64,000 nucleotides of DNA, from IMG/VR virus record IMGVR_UViG_3300042453_004886, positions 124,001-188,000 of that record; one strand, written 5' to 3'. This DNA is from a virus. A program made the position numbers and the translations under genes. Shown here piece by piece: positions 18,542 to 27,480 of this stretch; position 1 is the stretch's first letter, and every line of letters starts with the position of its first letter. The notes below the pieces were generated by a model. The model worked only from the letters and a program-made list of their open reading frames with translations, did no database searches and was not told where the DNA came from.

Positions 18542-18730
18542 ATGAGACTACTTAAATATGTTTATCAATACCTTTGTTTGAGTAAGGATTTTAAACCTTT
18601 ATTCAGTCAAGATCTTGATGTTGAAAACATGTCTCGATGGGTACTTCTTAGGCTTATAAAAGAGCTTGGATCTGAATCAACTTTAGAAGAAGCTCTTTAT
18701 CACGTAGCAGGTAAAACCAATGTACACTAA
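18542..18730 (+). CDS. Small hypothetical protein
   Basis: 62 residues, mainly helical (LKYVYQYLCLSKDFKPLF, SRWVLLRLIKELGSESTLEE). Its STLEEALYHVAGK end recalls the TL-helix tails of the KYGE/TL family. The stop lies 11 bases inside the next gene. Unassigned. Confidence 0.55.
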   Translation: MRLLKYVYQYLCLSKDFKPLFSQDLDVENMSRWVLLRLIKELGSESTLEEALYHVAGKTNVH

Positions 18731-19148
18731 TGATGATACTTCGATGCGTGGCCCCAGAATAAGCATTGATATAGAAGTAGAAAACCCAAACAAAGAACCT
18801 AAAAAGATTAACAAATTAAAGCTTCCTAAACCTACCCGTCCTGAAACTCCTGAAGAGCAGAAAAAAAGACTGCTACCAAAAAACTTTAATCAACCCGATC
18901 TTTCCCTTCCACCGGATCTGGTTTTTGTAGACGGGCATCTTGTAGATGATTATGTCGTGTTCTTGTTCGATCAGAGAATCCAGTTCACAGAAGATCTGGA
19001 ACCCAGTACCGTGGTTAGAATCAGATGGAACAAAGATAACTTCATCTACGATAAACGAATCATTCTTACAGAAAGAACTAGAATAGTTTACTGGGCAAAC
19101 CCTGCAGATAACAATATTGATACAGGTTTTAGTGATGGTTCTGATTAA
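18720..19148 (+). CDS. Hypothetical protein
   Basis: 142 residues. Lys/Pro-rich, probably disordered N-terminal 55 residues (NKLKLPKPTRPETPEEQK), then a beta-rich domain (DLVFVDGHLVDDYVVFLFDQ, STVVRIRWNKDNFIYDKRI) and an acidic tail. The strand pattern suggests a small beta-sandwich; a virion-associated protein is possible but not shown. No strong ribosome binding site; probably coupled to the gene it overlaps. Confidence 0.55.
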   Translation: MYTNDDTSMRGPRISIDIEVENPNKEPKKINKLKLPKPTRPETPEEQKKRLLPKNFNQPDLSLPPDLVFVDGHLVDDYVVFLFDQRIQFTEDLEPSTVVRIRWNKDNFIYDKRIILTERTRIVYWANPADNNIDTGFSDGSD

Positions 19149-19245
19149 GTATTTAGTTATTCCTGCACTTGAGTGGGTGTCTGCTGAGCTAGCAGCGGTG
19201 AACAAGATTCTCAGGCGTATCAATGCCAAAAAGAAAAATATCTAG
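19135..19245 (+). CDS. Very small protein, possible
   Basis: 36 residues (MVLIKYLVIPALEWVSAE then a basic tail ending INAKKKNI). The hydrophobic first half could be a membrane-seeking helix. It overlaps genes on both sides by 14 and 23 bases and lacks a strong ribosome binding site. Small membrane peptides are common in phage operons, but evidence is limited to the clean frame. Confidence 0.35.
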   Translation: MVLIKYLVIPALEWVSAELAAVNKILRRINAKKKNI

Positions 19246-19453
19246 AAAAAAAGCTTGGGAAGCCAAACTAAAAGAAGACCAAAGACGTATAAACTGCGGC
19301 AAGCGTTACGATGAAGAAACCATTCAGGAAGCTTGCCGCATGAAGCGAGAAGGCTTCACAACTCGAGATATCCAGGATCATTTCAATACAATGATTCAAA
19401 GAACAACCCTGATTCGCTGGTTCAAAGCAAACGGAATCTACGATGAGGAATAA
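19223..19453 (+). CDS. Small helix-turn-helix DNA-binding protein
   Basis: 76 residues. Basic N terminus (MPKRKISRKKAWEAKLK) and a helix-turn-helix unit of the resolvase/terminase type (IQEACRMKREGFTTRDIQDH then TTLIRWFKANGIY). Likely a transcription regulator or a terminase small subunit-like DNA binder; with only one helix-turn-helix it presumably acts as a multimer. Confidence 0.65.
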   Translation: MPKRKISRKKAWEAKLKEDQRRINCGKRYDEETIQEACRMKREGFTTRDIQDHFNTMIQRTTLIRWFKANGIYDEE

Positions 19454-19455
19454 AA

Positions 19456-19611
19456 ATGAATGAACAGCCTCATGTACAACCTTGGCAAGACGCTGGAGAT
19501 GTGTTAAACCAGGGTGGTACAGTTCATGTAAGTGAATCTACTAAATTCGAGCAATTTAAGGAGAGCGCTGATGCCAGACCCAAAAAAAGTCAGCCCAGAC
19601 GCCGCTCTTAA
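19456..19611 (+). CDS. Very small hypothetical protein
   Basis: 51 residues starting two bases after the previous stop, with GAGGA upstream. Hydrophilic, probably disordered (NEQPHVQPWQDAGDVLNQGG), ending in a basic RPKKSQPRRRS tail. Overlaps the start of the next gene by 41 bases in another frame. Modest support. Confidence 0.4.
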   Translation: MNEQPHVQPWQDAGDVLNQGGTVHVSESTKFEQFKESADARPKKSQPRRRS

Positions 19612-19765
19612 AGCTGCTCTAGATATCCTTAAAAGGAACGAATTTGACTACTCATCTGTGAATCCAAGACTTAGAGCACTTGCAGAAAACTACATCGCCG
19701 AAAGTCTTGGAGGACGACCTTTCAGAATCATAAAAGAGATAGACTTCAAAGAGGCGGTGCAATGA
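19571..19765 (+). CDS. Small hypothetical protein
   Basis: 64 residues from ATG 19571 (AAGGAG upstream); an in-frame upstream extension lacks a ribosome binding site. Helical (AALKAALDILKRNEFDY, PRLRALAENYIAESLGG). ATGA overlap with the next gene. Unassigned. Confidence 0.55.
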   Translation: MPDPKKVSPDAALKAALDILKRNEFDYSSVNPRLRALAENYIAESLGGRPFRIIKEIDFKEAVQ

Positions 19766-19989
19766 TGCTCTGGGTTCTTGTGAAACAAGATAACCGAATT
19801 GTCTACGACAAAATATTCAATAAAGGTGTACCTTTTGCAGATCTCTCTGTAACCTGTCAGAGAATGGTTGAGTATTCTATCGCAGAACAATTTGCTAAAG
19901 CTGAAAAACCTATAACCGTTCAAATTAACTTTATTCTCAATAACAAAATAGTTAATCAAAAAACTTTTGAAAACATTACATCTAGTTAA
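19762..19989 (+). CDS. Small hypothetical protein
   Basis: 75 residues, beta-rich at both ends (MLWVLVKQDNRIVYDKIF, ITVQINFILNNKIVNQ) with a helix between (LSVTCQRMVEYSIAEQFAKA). Coupled to the upstream gene. No family recognised. Confidence 0.55.
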   Translation: MMLWVLVKQDNRIVYDKIFNKGVPFADLSVTCQRMVEYSIAEQFAKAEKPITVQINFILNNKIVNQKTFENITSS

Positions 19990-20006
19990 TTTTATTTGGA
20001 GTTTAC

Positions 20007-20516
20007 ATGAGCCTTGAACACGAATTTAAAAAGGCTGTTTCTGACCTGTACACTCATGTTTGTATTTCAGTGGATTCAGAAACAGGTGTAAATAGAAAAT
20101 CGCCCAATATTTGTATTATTCCGCTTACAAAAACTTTTATCAGTACCTTGGTAGAACACGTTAACATTGCAACCAAGCTCAAGGCTAATCTTAATAACTT
20201 TAAAGAAGCTGTATTCTATCTCAGCGAAGATGAAGAAATATCTTTTTATCAAATCTTGGAATCTGATGAACCTGCGCTTGAAGATGACTTGTATGAGCTC
20301 ATGTACGGTAGCAGCAGGGTCAGATTGACTGATAGCAAGCACAAGTACATCCAGACTTTTGAGTACCCTTTCAGAAGAAGCGTATGCTCGATACGTATCT
20401 TTGCAAACGCGCAAGGTGTATACTTTGATGGAGCAGACGAGGACTACGGAGACAAGTTCTCTTCAGACTTTATATCTCGACTTGAACTGCTAACTTGGTT
20501 ACAGGACGCTCTTTAA
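20007..20516 (+). CDS. Hypothetical protein
   Basis: 169 residues, TTTGGAG before the ATG. N-terminal helix (EHEFKKAVSDLYTHVCISV), central alpha/beta part (PNICIIPLTKTFISTLVEHV; FKEAVFYLSEDEEISFYQIL), beta C-terminal part (VCSIRIFANAQGVYFDG) and acidic end. Length and helical start loosely resemble the KYGE/TL proteins but the signature tail is missing. Unassigned. Confidence 0.6.
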   Translation: MSLEHEFKKAVSDLYTHVCISVDSETGVNRKSPNICIIPLTKTFISTLVEHVNIATKLKANLNNFKEAVFYLSEDEEISFYQILESDEPALEDDLYELMYGSSRVRLTDSKHKYIQTFEYPFRRSVCSIRIFANAQGVYFDGADEDYGDKFSSDFISRLELLTWLQDAL

Positions 20517-20529
20517 ACGAGGCATAGAC

Positions 20530-21195
20530 ATGGCTAAAGTGTGGACTACCGATGAAGAAATCTGGCTTGAGCTAAACTACAAACATCTAGAAACTGCGGA
20601 AGAAAGAGACAAATTCTGCAAGGACTTTGAAAAGAAGTTCAATGTAAAAAGAAGCTTCCACGCAATGAGATTGAAGGCTTGGAAAATGGGAGTCAAGTTC
20701 ACTGATGTGACAGGACTTCCAACTTTACCCGAAGTTGAAAGAACGCTTGGATTGCGTCCCAAAAGGCTTGCAAGGGTCATTCTAGCAAACCCTGACAAGT
20801 ACCCTTGTATTCGTCAAAGCAATCGAATTTTGGTCCCTGAAGAGACTTTCAAGCGATTGGAAGAAGACTACAGAGTTTTCAATCAAGAAGACCTGAAGCT
20901 GACCATGGATGTTGAGGAAGTAGCGGACAAGCTTTGCATATCTCGCAAGTCTGTCATGACGCTTAAAACTTATGGTGTCTTGAAATACATCAGACACGGT
21001 ATCAAATACAGATTCTACAAAGACAGCGTAGACAAAGCGCTTTATTTCAAAGACAACTCTGATCGGCACTGGATACACGAATTCGAGAAGTTTCACCAGC
21101 TTACGCCTACTTATTACAAGCATCTCGAAAAGACAAGAGAAAACATCAAAAAAAGGCGCCAAGAATCCAAAAAGTCAACTTTGGCTACAGCGTAA
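20530..21195 (+). CDS. DNA-binding protein with Myb/SANT-like and excisionase-like domains
   Basis: 221 residues. The N terminus (KVWTTDEEIWLELNYKHLET, SFHAMRLKAWKMGVK) has the W-x-x-x-E-E-x-W-L spacing of a SANT/Myb-like helix-turn-helix. A second DNA-binding unit (PTLPEVERTLGLRPKRLARVI, ILVPEETFKRLEEDY) and a third (LTMDVEEVADKLCISRKSVM, YRFYKDSVDKAL) look like MerR/excisionase helix-turn-helix units with following wings. Basic C-terminal tail. A multi-domain regulator that could control the large structural operon immediately downstream. Confidence 0.7.
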   Translation: MAKVWTTDEEIWLELNYKHLETAEERDKFCKDFEKKFNVKRSFHAMRLKAWKMGVKFTDVTGLPTLPEVERTLGLRPKRLARVILANPDKYPCIRQSNRILVPEETFKRLEEDYRVFNQEDLKLTMDVEEVADKLCISRKSVMTLKTYGVLKYIRHGIKYRFYKDSVDKALYFKDNSDRHWIHEFEKFHQLTPTYYKHLEKTRENIKKRRQESKKSTLATA

Positions 21196-21200
21196 AATAA

Positions 21201-21224
21201 ATACCCCCGGGAAACTGGGGGTAT
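21201..21224 (+). terminator. Terminator between regulatory and structural modules
   Basis: ATACCCCC/GGGGGTAT stem with an 8-base loop, five bases after the stop codon. The 3' arm runs into TATATAATTTAAA, which may also serve as a -10 box for the tail operon. Bases 21225-21300 are AT-rich, without a gene. Confidence 0.7.
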
Positions 21225-21304
21225 ATAATTTAAACCTAGATTTTTAAAATTAATGGTTTGAATAAAGTAAAATAATTTAGTAGCAATAAACGGAGGTAAC
21301 GAAA

Positions 21305-21760
21305 GTGATCGAACAGTGGTTACGTTCCGTAGTAAAAAATATAAAAAAGCCTGAACCTCCTAAAAAATCAAAATTTAAGTTACCTAACATGGTTTCAATT
21401 ACACCGTACTTCAGTACAAGTGTAGAGCATGACTACGTCGATGAGCACATCATTCCTGTCGATGAAAATGGAATGGAGTACACGGTTGTAGGTGTTCCAG
21501 GTATTGATAACTTTTCAAACTACTTGATTTATGATGAGTTTAGCTACCATAGCGGTAGGTATGCCATCGGATTTTGTATGGACTACTTTAAAGACAAGTA
21601 CAACGTCATTAATCCCGAGGCAGACGACGTTGTTTATGGAATTTTTCAAATTATACCTGGAGTCCAAGAACTTGACTTTTTTTACTACTACATAGAAAAT
21701 AACTTAGTAAGTCAAGAAATCTATCAAGCTTTCTTAAAAGCAGTTAAAAATAATGAGTAG
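21305..21760 (+). CDS. Hypothetical protein at head of structural operon
   Basis: 151 residues from a GTG at 21305 with a strong GGAGGTAA. Basic N terminus (KNIKKPEPPKKSKFKLP), then an acidic, aromatic alpha/beta domain (DYVDEHIIPVDENGMEYTVV, YAIGFCMDYFKDKYNVI). Tyr-rich C terminus. It opens the + strand run of virion genes and may be a baseplate or tail accessory protein; no homologue recognised. Confidence 0.6.
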   Translation: MIEQWLRSVVKNIKKPEPPKKSKFKLPNMVSITPYFSTSVEHDYVDEHIIPVDENGMEYTVVGVPGIDNFSNYLIYDEFSYHSGRYAIGFCMDYFKDKYNVINPEADDVVYGIFQIIPGVQELDFFYYYIENNLVSQEIYQAFLKAVKNNE

Positions 21761-21770
21761 GTTTTAAAAA

Positions 21771-22502
21771 ATGGCAACCAATAACATTATTTTTCTAGAG
21801 TTAGACGACACGTTTGACTTGTCACCCAACCTAGAAAACCTTGTAGCCGGTGAAACGCTAACTTACATTTCCGGAAGCGAAGAACTTTTAACTGTTTCAT
21901 CTGAAGGCGTTGCCACAGTGCAACCTGGAGCCCTTGAAGGCGACTTGATTCTCGTTGAAGTTCACAGCTCCGAGAACGGATACGTCACCACGTTTTTCTT
22001 TATTATCGGAGCACCCGACGGGGTCCCCGAAGTTGTAACAGCTGAGGGGATTACTATTAACGTCAAGCCAGACGTGATTGTCAGCGTGGTGAGAGCAGAT
22101 CCGGAAACTCGAGTACAAATTTTTGACCACGCAGACACTGTTGTTGCAGAAGAAAACGTAACTAGCTTTGGATTTGCCAGAATTGCGGTACCTAGACAAA
22201 GTGTCATTGCTCCTGGAACAAACGATAAAGGTATTGAACTCACCGTTGCGCGTGTCATTGAAAACAGCGCAGTGGGTACGCTGATTACTACTCAAAAAGC
22301 AAGTGTTGTTACCCCGTCAGCACCAACTACAACACTTAGTCAGCAAATCAAAAATGTTCTTTTGACTCCTGTAACTACTACAACAACTACAACTACAACT
22401 ACGACAACCACCACAACCACAACCACAACCACAACTACAAATCCAGGAACAAGTTTAGGTTACGGTGAAGGTCAGTACGGAGATGGTGGATACGGACAGT
22501 AG
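21771..22502 (+). CDS. Virion protein with poly-threonine linker and GYG tail
   Basis: 243 residues. Residues 1-105 are beta-rich repeats of Ig or BIG-like type (GETLTYISGSEELLTVSSEG), followed by a second beta domain (DVIVSVVRADPETRVQIFDH), about 23 consecutive threonines near residues 202-224 and a Gly/Tyr tail (LGYGEGQYGDGGYGQ). The Thr run is encoded by mixed ACN codons, so it is selected at protein level. Similar Thr and Gly-Tyr segments recur in the proteins at 35765 and 41862, marking a set of structural proteins. Probably a tail or decoration protein. Confidence 0.7.
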   Translation: MATNNIIFLELDDTFDLSPNLENLVAGETLTYISGSEELLTVSSEGVATVQPGALEGDLILVEVHSSENGYVTTFFFIIGAPDGVPEVVTAEGITINVKPDVIVSVVRADPETRVQIFDHADTVVAEENVTSFGFARIAVPRQSVIAPGTNDKGIELTVARVIENSAVGTLITTQKASVVTPSAPTTTLSQQIKNVLLTPVTTTTTTTTTTTTTTTTTTTTTTNPGTSLGYGEGQYGDGGYGQ

Positions 22503-22546
22503 TGTAGTAGTATTAAAAAAGTACTACATCCAGGAGTTTATCCAAA

Positions 22547-24706
22547 ATGGCACAAACAGCTAATTTTCAATTAAGTAAGCCCAATCAAGGAGCGTCTGAT
22601 TGGCATATCGACTTAAATGAAAACTTTGATGTAATTGACTCTCAAATAAAAGTAGCTCAAACGCTTACCTCTTCCAAGATTAACTCTGCCCTTGGGTTTA
22701 CTCCGCTCAACCCCGCAAACAAAGGGGCTGCAGACGGCTACGCTTCACTAAATGCTGCTGGTAAAGTTCCTCTGACCCAGCTAGCTATCAACAGCAGCCT
22801 GATTACAAACGCTCTAGGATTTACACCGGAAAGCACAAGCAACAAAGGAGTTGCTGATGGATATGCTTCGTTGGACAGCAACGGCAAGGTGCCTTTATCT
22901 GAGCTAAATATCACCAGCGGAATCGTGACCACTGCTCTTGGCTACACTCCCGAAAATGTAGCCAACAAAGGTCAAGCCAACGGTTACGCTGAGCTAGATT
23001 CAAACGCCAAGATTCCTACAAGTCAGCTGAATATCACATCTTTACAGATCAACTCTGCTATTGGCTTCACACCTACAAACTCTACAACCAAAGGCGCAGC
23101 CGATGGGTATGCTTCCCTTGACGCAAATGGATTTATTCCTGATGAACAGCTTTCCATTACTTCAAGCCATGTAACCGATGCACTTGGATACACTCCTGAA
23201 GATAGTGACAACAAGGGAGCTCCAAGCGGTTACGCATCCCTGGATAGCAACGGACAAATTCCTGCGGAAGAGCTACCAGCAGTTGCTTTTAGCTCGCTCT
23301 CAGATATAGAGCTTTCTTCGCTTTCTTCAAATCAAATTCTTCAGTATGACGGTACAAATTGGGTCAACGCTGACCCAACTGGCTCAGGTGTCACTGTTCT
23401 TTCCGGTATGTCGGATGTACAGATTAGCTCGCCAACTTCAGGCCAAGTTCTTCAATACAACGGAACAGCTTGGGTTAATGCTGCAGCGCCTTCTTCAGCA
23501 GTGCCCGTGCCTGTTCGTCAAACCGTGCTGACAGGCTCTGTAGCCGCTGCAACGGGTGCCGCTAACTTCTTGAGTGCAGGATCCGGTTTAAGCGTAAATT
23601 TGGCTGCTACAGCAGTTCCTGTGAACATTGCGTTTGCTGACGGATTTGGATCTGGTGGGGCTGTAGACTACGTTGGCACCGTAAGCTCAGACGTAACTTC
23701 TGCGTTTAGCGCACTACCTGCAAGCTCAACTTCTTACCTTTACGTAGATAGAAATTCAAGCACTGGTGCTTTGACGTACGGCGCTGTAACAAGTGTTCCA
23801 GTTTACAGCAGCGTAGAGCCTCTAGTAGAAGTAACTTCAGGAACAGCAACTTCTAGTGTTACGGCAACTAGTGGAAACGAAGCATCCAAGCTTTTTGACA
23901 AAAATCCTGCTACTGGTTTTGTAGCAAGCGCATCTACAACAGGCATTATCACATTTGTACCTACTTCAGCATTTTGCTTGGTTCGGTACAGCCTGACAGC
24001 TTGGGATACCACCTCTCCTGGTAGAATGCCACGAGATTGGACCATTCAAGGTTCTAACGATGGTAATTCTTGGACAACAATTGATACCCGCTCAAGTCAA
24101 ACGGGTTGGGTTTCTGGCGAAACTCGGCGTTTTACTGTAAGCAATTCAACTAGCTATGCTCAGTACAGAATCAACGTGAGCGCCAATAACGGAACCAACT
24201 TCCTTGAGATCCGAGGTTTATCGCTTTGGGGTATCCCGGTTGCTAACCAGCACTGGTTCGATCTGAACGCTATGCAGATGAAGGTGTGGAACGGTTCAAG
24301 CTGGGAAACCAAACAAAGAGTATTTCTTGGTGAAGCCGTAACAGGTGCGTCTTCTGTGACGTCTGCAATTACCTACGCACTTCAGGGTAGATACGAATCT
24401 GAAGTGTTTGCAATAGCTAAAAATACAAGTTACACAAGATCTCATAACATTGGTACAGATCAGCTTGTTGCAAAAGGTTACTACAGGTACGATCAAAACT
24501 ATATTTGGTCTGATATAGCTACTTACAGGGGAAGCGCATTTTTTGGTGCAAGACTTTTTCCAGACAGGAACACAGTTAAAGTCGGTACTGCACCAGATTA
24601 CTTAGCTTACGGGGATGCAAGTATTGTTATCTTTGGAACAGAAAACTTCCCCGCAGGAAACTCTACTTCAGGTGAAGCAAAGTTAATTGTAAGGCGCAGC
24701 TGGTAA
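22547..24706 (+). CDS. Tail fibre with repeats and discoidin domain, 1
   Basis: 719 residues. Residues 1-40 (NFQLSKPNQGASDWHIDLNE, NFDVIDSQI) are an attachment-type N terminus shared with the next two fibres. Residues about 45-240 hold five 38-residue repeats (ALGFTP, NKG, GYASLD-x-NGKVP). Two short LQYNGT-x-WVNA repeats follow, then a beta domain, a discoidin (F5/8 type C) domain about 430-565 (DWTIQGSNDGNSWTTIDTRS) and a C-terminal domain with WFDLNAMQMKVWNGSSWETK. Repeats of this kind form long fibre shafts; discoidin domains bind sugars. Likely a receptor-binding fibre. Confidence 0.85.
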   Translation: MAQTANFQLSKPNQGASDWHIDLNENFDVIDSQIKVAQTLTSSKINSALGFTPLNPANKGAADGYASLNAAGKVPLTQLAINSSLITNALGFTPESTSNKGVADGYASLDSNGKVPLSELNITSGIVTTALGYTPENVANKGQANGYAELDSNAKIPTSQLNITSLQINSAIGFTPTNSTTKGAADGYASLDANGFIPDEQLSITSSHVTDALGYTPEDSDNKGAPSGYASLDSNGQIPAEELPAVAFSSLSDIELSSLSSNQILQYDGTNWVNADPTGSGVTVLSGMSDVQISSPTSGQVLQYNGTAWVNAAAPSSAVPVPVRQTVLTGSVAAATGAANFLSAGSGLSVNLAATAVPVNIAFADGFGSGGAVDYVGTVSSDVTSAFSALPASSTSYLYVDRNSSTGALTYGAVTSVPVYSSVEPLVEVTSGTATSSVTATSGNEASKLFDKNPATGFVASASTTGIITFVPTSAFCLVRYSLTAWDTTSPGRMPRDWTIQGSNDGNSWTTIDTRSSQTGWVSGETRRFTVSNSTSYAQYRINVSANNGTNFLEIRGLSLWGIPVANQHWFDLNAMQMKVWNGSSWETKQRVFLGEAVTGASSVTSAITYALQGRYESEVFAIAKNTSYTRSHNIGTDQLVAKGYYRYDQNYIWSDIATYRGSAFFGARLFPDRNTVKVGTAPDYLAYGDASIVIFGTENFPAGNSTSGEAKLIVRRSW

Positions 24707-24722
24707 TAGGGGTAATTAAAAA

Positions 24723-27467
24723 ATGTCAGAAACAACAAACTTCAATCTGAGTAAACCAGCACAGGGTGCTCTTGATTGGGACACTGACCTTAACGCTAAC
24801 TTTGACATCATTGATTCTGAGATCAAAGAAGCTCAAACTCTAACCAGTAGCAAAATTACAACTGCTCTTGGTTTTACGCCTCAGAACGTGACTCAAAAAG
24901 GCGTAGCCGATGGCTACGCATCTCTGAATGCAACAGGTAAAGTTCCTCTTACTCAGATTGCTCTGAACAGCTCAGCAATCAACACCGCACTTGGTTTTAC
25001 TACACAAAACCCAGCGTCTAAAGATGCAGCTAACGGCTATGCAGGACTTGACGGAAACGGGAAGATTCTTTCCTCAAAGATTTCTTTAACATCAGGTACA
25101 ATCACCACTGCTTTGAACTTTACTCCAGAAAGTATGTCCAACAAAGGTCAAGCGGGTGGATATGCATCTCTTGATTCAAACGGTAAAGTACCTTCAAACC
25201 AAGTTGCCCTGACTGAACAACAAGTCTTGGACGCAGTAGGCTACACCCCAGAAAGCGTAGATAATAAAAATGCTGCCAACGGCTACCCCTCACTGGATAG
25301 CAACAGCAAAGTAGCGTCAAACCAGATTTCCCTGACAAGCTCCAAGATTACAACAGCACTCGGATTTACACCGGAAAACATCAACAACAAAGGTGCAAAC
25401 AGCGGGTATGCAAGTCTCGACGGGACAGGCAAGATTCCTCTGAGTCAGCATCCTTCTCTTTCTCTTAGCTCACTATCTGGCGTTAGCTTATCTTCACCGT
25501 CCTCAAATCAAATCCTTCAGTACAATGGAACAAACTGGGTTAACGCTTCAGTTTCTTCTGGAGTGACTTCTCTCGCGGCAATGGGAGATGTTCAGCTTGG
25601 TAGCTTATCAAACGGTGAAGTGCTTCAGTACAACGGTACAAAGTGGGTAGATGCAGCTCTTTCAGAGCGTTGCACAGTTCCTGTCAGACAGACTGTGCTT
25701 ACAGGGTCTGTAGCAGCTTCTACTGGTACAGCTAACTTCCTGAGTGCTGGAAATAAAACACCTACTCAATATATTGTTGAAGTCTACAACAACCTTGCAT
25801 CAGATGGAGCCACAATTACCGAGCTAAGGGCTTACAATCAAAACGACACAGAAATTACTTATACAGTTACAAGTAGTGATGCTTACGACAGCAAAAGAAA
25901 CGGTGTTCCAGAATACTGGAATCAATCTATATGGAGCAAATCTAATTTAAACGATAATGATATGACTTATACAAGCAACAGCACCGGAAGTCCAAGCTCG
26001 GCTCTATTTATATACAATCAAGGTTCTATAACGGCAAATACTGGTGGTTGGGCAAGATTTTTAATTACACTTTCATCGTCTAACTACGACACCATTACGT
26101 TTAAAATTTGGGCGGGTTCTTCTGAAAATAGAATCCCAGAAAAGATTACTATTTACGCAGTTACTGGAACCTACAGCCTTGCAACCCACGTTCAAACAAG
26201 AAGCGTAGTTGGATTGACTGAAGCAGGTAGTAGAACTTTAACACTTAGCAATACAACTGTAACTCAAACTTCCCATAGCTATACACCAAATCCTTCTGTT
26301 AATTTAGCTGCTTCTTCAACAAACGTGTCTGTTGCTTTTGCAAATGGTTTTGATGCTTACGGTGCGGTCGACTACGTAAGCGTAATTAATGCAGACGTTT
26401 CTCCTGCAGTTGCTGGTCTAAAAGGAGGACTTACAAATTACATTTATGTAGATAGAAACCCATCGACTGGAGCATTAACTTATGGATCTACTACCGTAAA
26501 ACCTATTTATGAGCAAATTGATCCTTCAGCCGGTACATATGGCTCTATCCAATATATGCTGCTTTCTAATATGACCGCAGATAATTTTCCATCTCCTTAC
26601 GTAGCTAGCTCAAGTAGCGTTTGGTCTTCTTCTTATGCAGCTTATAAAGCATTTGATGGAAACTTAGGTACTAACTTTGTGTTTGCAAGCGGACAAAAGA
26701 CTGGGTGGTTGAAAATTGATCTTGGTTCTGGAAATCAGTTTGTAGCAAAATCTTACGCCTACACGGGATCAAATACAGCTAGCAACAGTGGAAAAACATG
26801 GACTTTCCAAGCATCTAACGATGGAGACAACTGGACAACAATTGACACCAAAACAAATCAAAGCTGGACAAGCGGTGAAAGAAAATACATCACAGTTTCT
26901 AATTCGACTGCTTACAGATACTATCGTTTAGATATTACTGCTAACAATGGCGGCACTGAGTGTCAAGTTAACGAATTCCAGATTTATGGAATTCCAAATA
27001 ACCAGCACTGGTTTGACTTGAATACCATGACGATGAAAGTCTGGAACGGCACCAGCTGGGAAACTAAACAGAGAGTATTTATTGGAGAAGCAGACACCTC
27101 TGGAAACGTGACAACTTATGCACTTCAAGGTAAGTATGAGTCAGAGGTAATTAGCATAGCAGCTGCCTCAACCTATACAAGATCTCACAACATTGGAACA
27201 GAACTAGTCAGCACCGAAACCCTGATCAGGTATAATGCTAATTACAAGTGGACGGATGCTCAGATTCTCTATACAAGCCAATACTACGGGGTTAGAACAT
27301 TCCTAACTGACAGAAACAGAGTAAAGCTTGCAACGCCTTCCTCAAATATTTATTATGGCGGTGGAACAGTCAGCTCTTCTGAGTGGGGTTCTTGGTTAAC
27401 AGAGTCTTTCCCAGCTGGCTTACAGTCCACAGGACAAGCCAAAGTTCTTGTGAAGCGCAACTGGTAA
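24723..27467 (+). CDS. Tail fibre with repeats and discoidin domain, 2
   Basis: 914 residues, same plan as the previous protein: attachment N terminus, five 38-residue repeats to about residue 240, LQYNGTNWVNA repeats, then an extra beta domain absent from fibre 1 (about residues 345-520; TPTQYIVEVYNNLASDGATI, IPEKITIYAVTG). After it come the shared NLAASSTNVSVAFANGF domain, a discoidin domain (WLKIDLGSGNQFVAKSYAYT, TWTFQASNDGDNWTTIDTKT) and the common C terminus (HWFDLNTMTMKVWNGTSWET). The extra domain makes two candidate sugar-binding regions. GGGGT before the ATG; 16 bases after fibre 1. Confidence 0.85.
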   Translation: MSETTNFNLSKPAQGALDWDTDLNANFDIIDSEIKEAQTLTSSKITTALGFTPQNVTQKGVADGYASLNATGKVPLTQIALNSSAINTALGFTTQNPASKDAANGYAGLDGNGKILSSKISLTSGTITTALNFTPESMSNKGQAGGYASLDSNGKVPSNQVALTEQQVLDAVGYTPESVDNKNAANGYPSLDSNSKVASNQISLTSSKITTALGFTPENINNKGANSGYASLDGTGKIPLSQHPSLSLSSLSGVSLSSPSSNQILQYNGTNWVNASVSSGVTSLAAMGDVQLGSLSNGEVLQYNGTKWVDAALSERCTVPVRQTVLTGSVAASTGTANFLSAGNKTPTQYIVEVYNNLASDGATITELRAYNQNDTEITYTVTSSDAYDSKRNGVPEYWNQSIWSKSNLNDNDMTYTSNSTGSPSSALFIYNQGSITANTGGWARFLITLSSSNYDTITFKIWAGSSENRIPEKITIYAVTGTYSLATHVQTRSVVGLTEAGSRTLTLSNTTVTQTSHSYTPNPSVNLAASSTNVSVAFANGFDAYGAVDYVSVINADVSPAVAGLKGGLTNYIYVDRNPSTGALTYGSTTVKPIYEQIDPSAGTYGSIQYMLLSNMTADNFPSPYVASSSSVWSSSYAAYKAFDGNLGTNFVFASGQKTGWLKIDLGSGNQFVAKSYAYTGSNTASNSGKTWTFQASNDGDNWTTIDTKTNQSWTSGERKYITVSNSTAYRYYRLDITANNGGTECQVNEFQIYGIPNNQHWFDLNTMTMKVWNGTSWETKQRVFIGEADTSGNVTTYALQGKYESEVISIAAASTYTRSHNIGTELVSTETLIRYNANYKWTDAQILYTSQYYGVRTFLTDRNRVKLATPSSNIYYGGGTVSSSEWGSWLTESFPAGLQSTGQAKVLVKRNW

Positions 27468-27480
27468 TTGGAGTAAATAA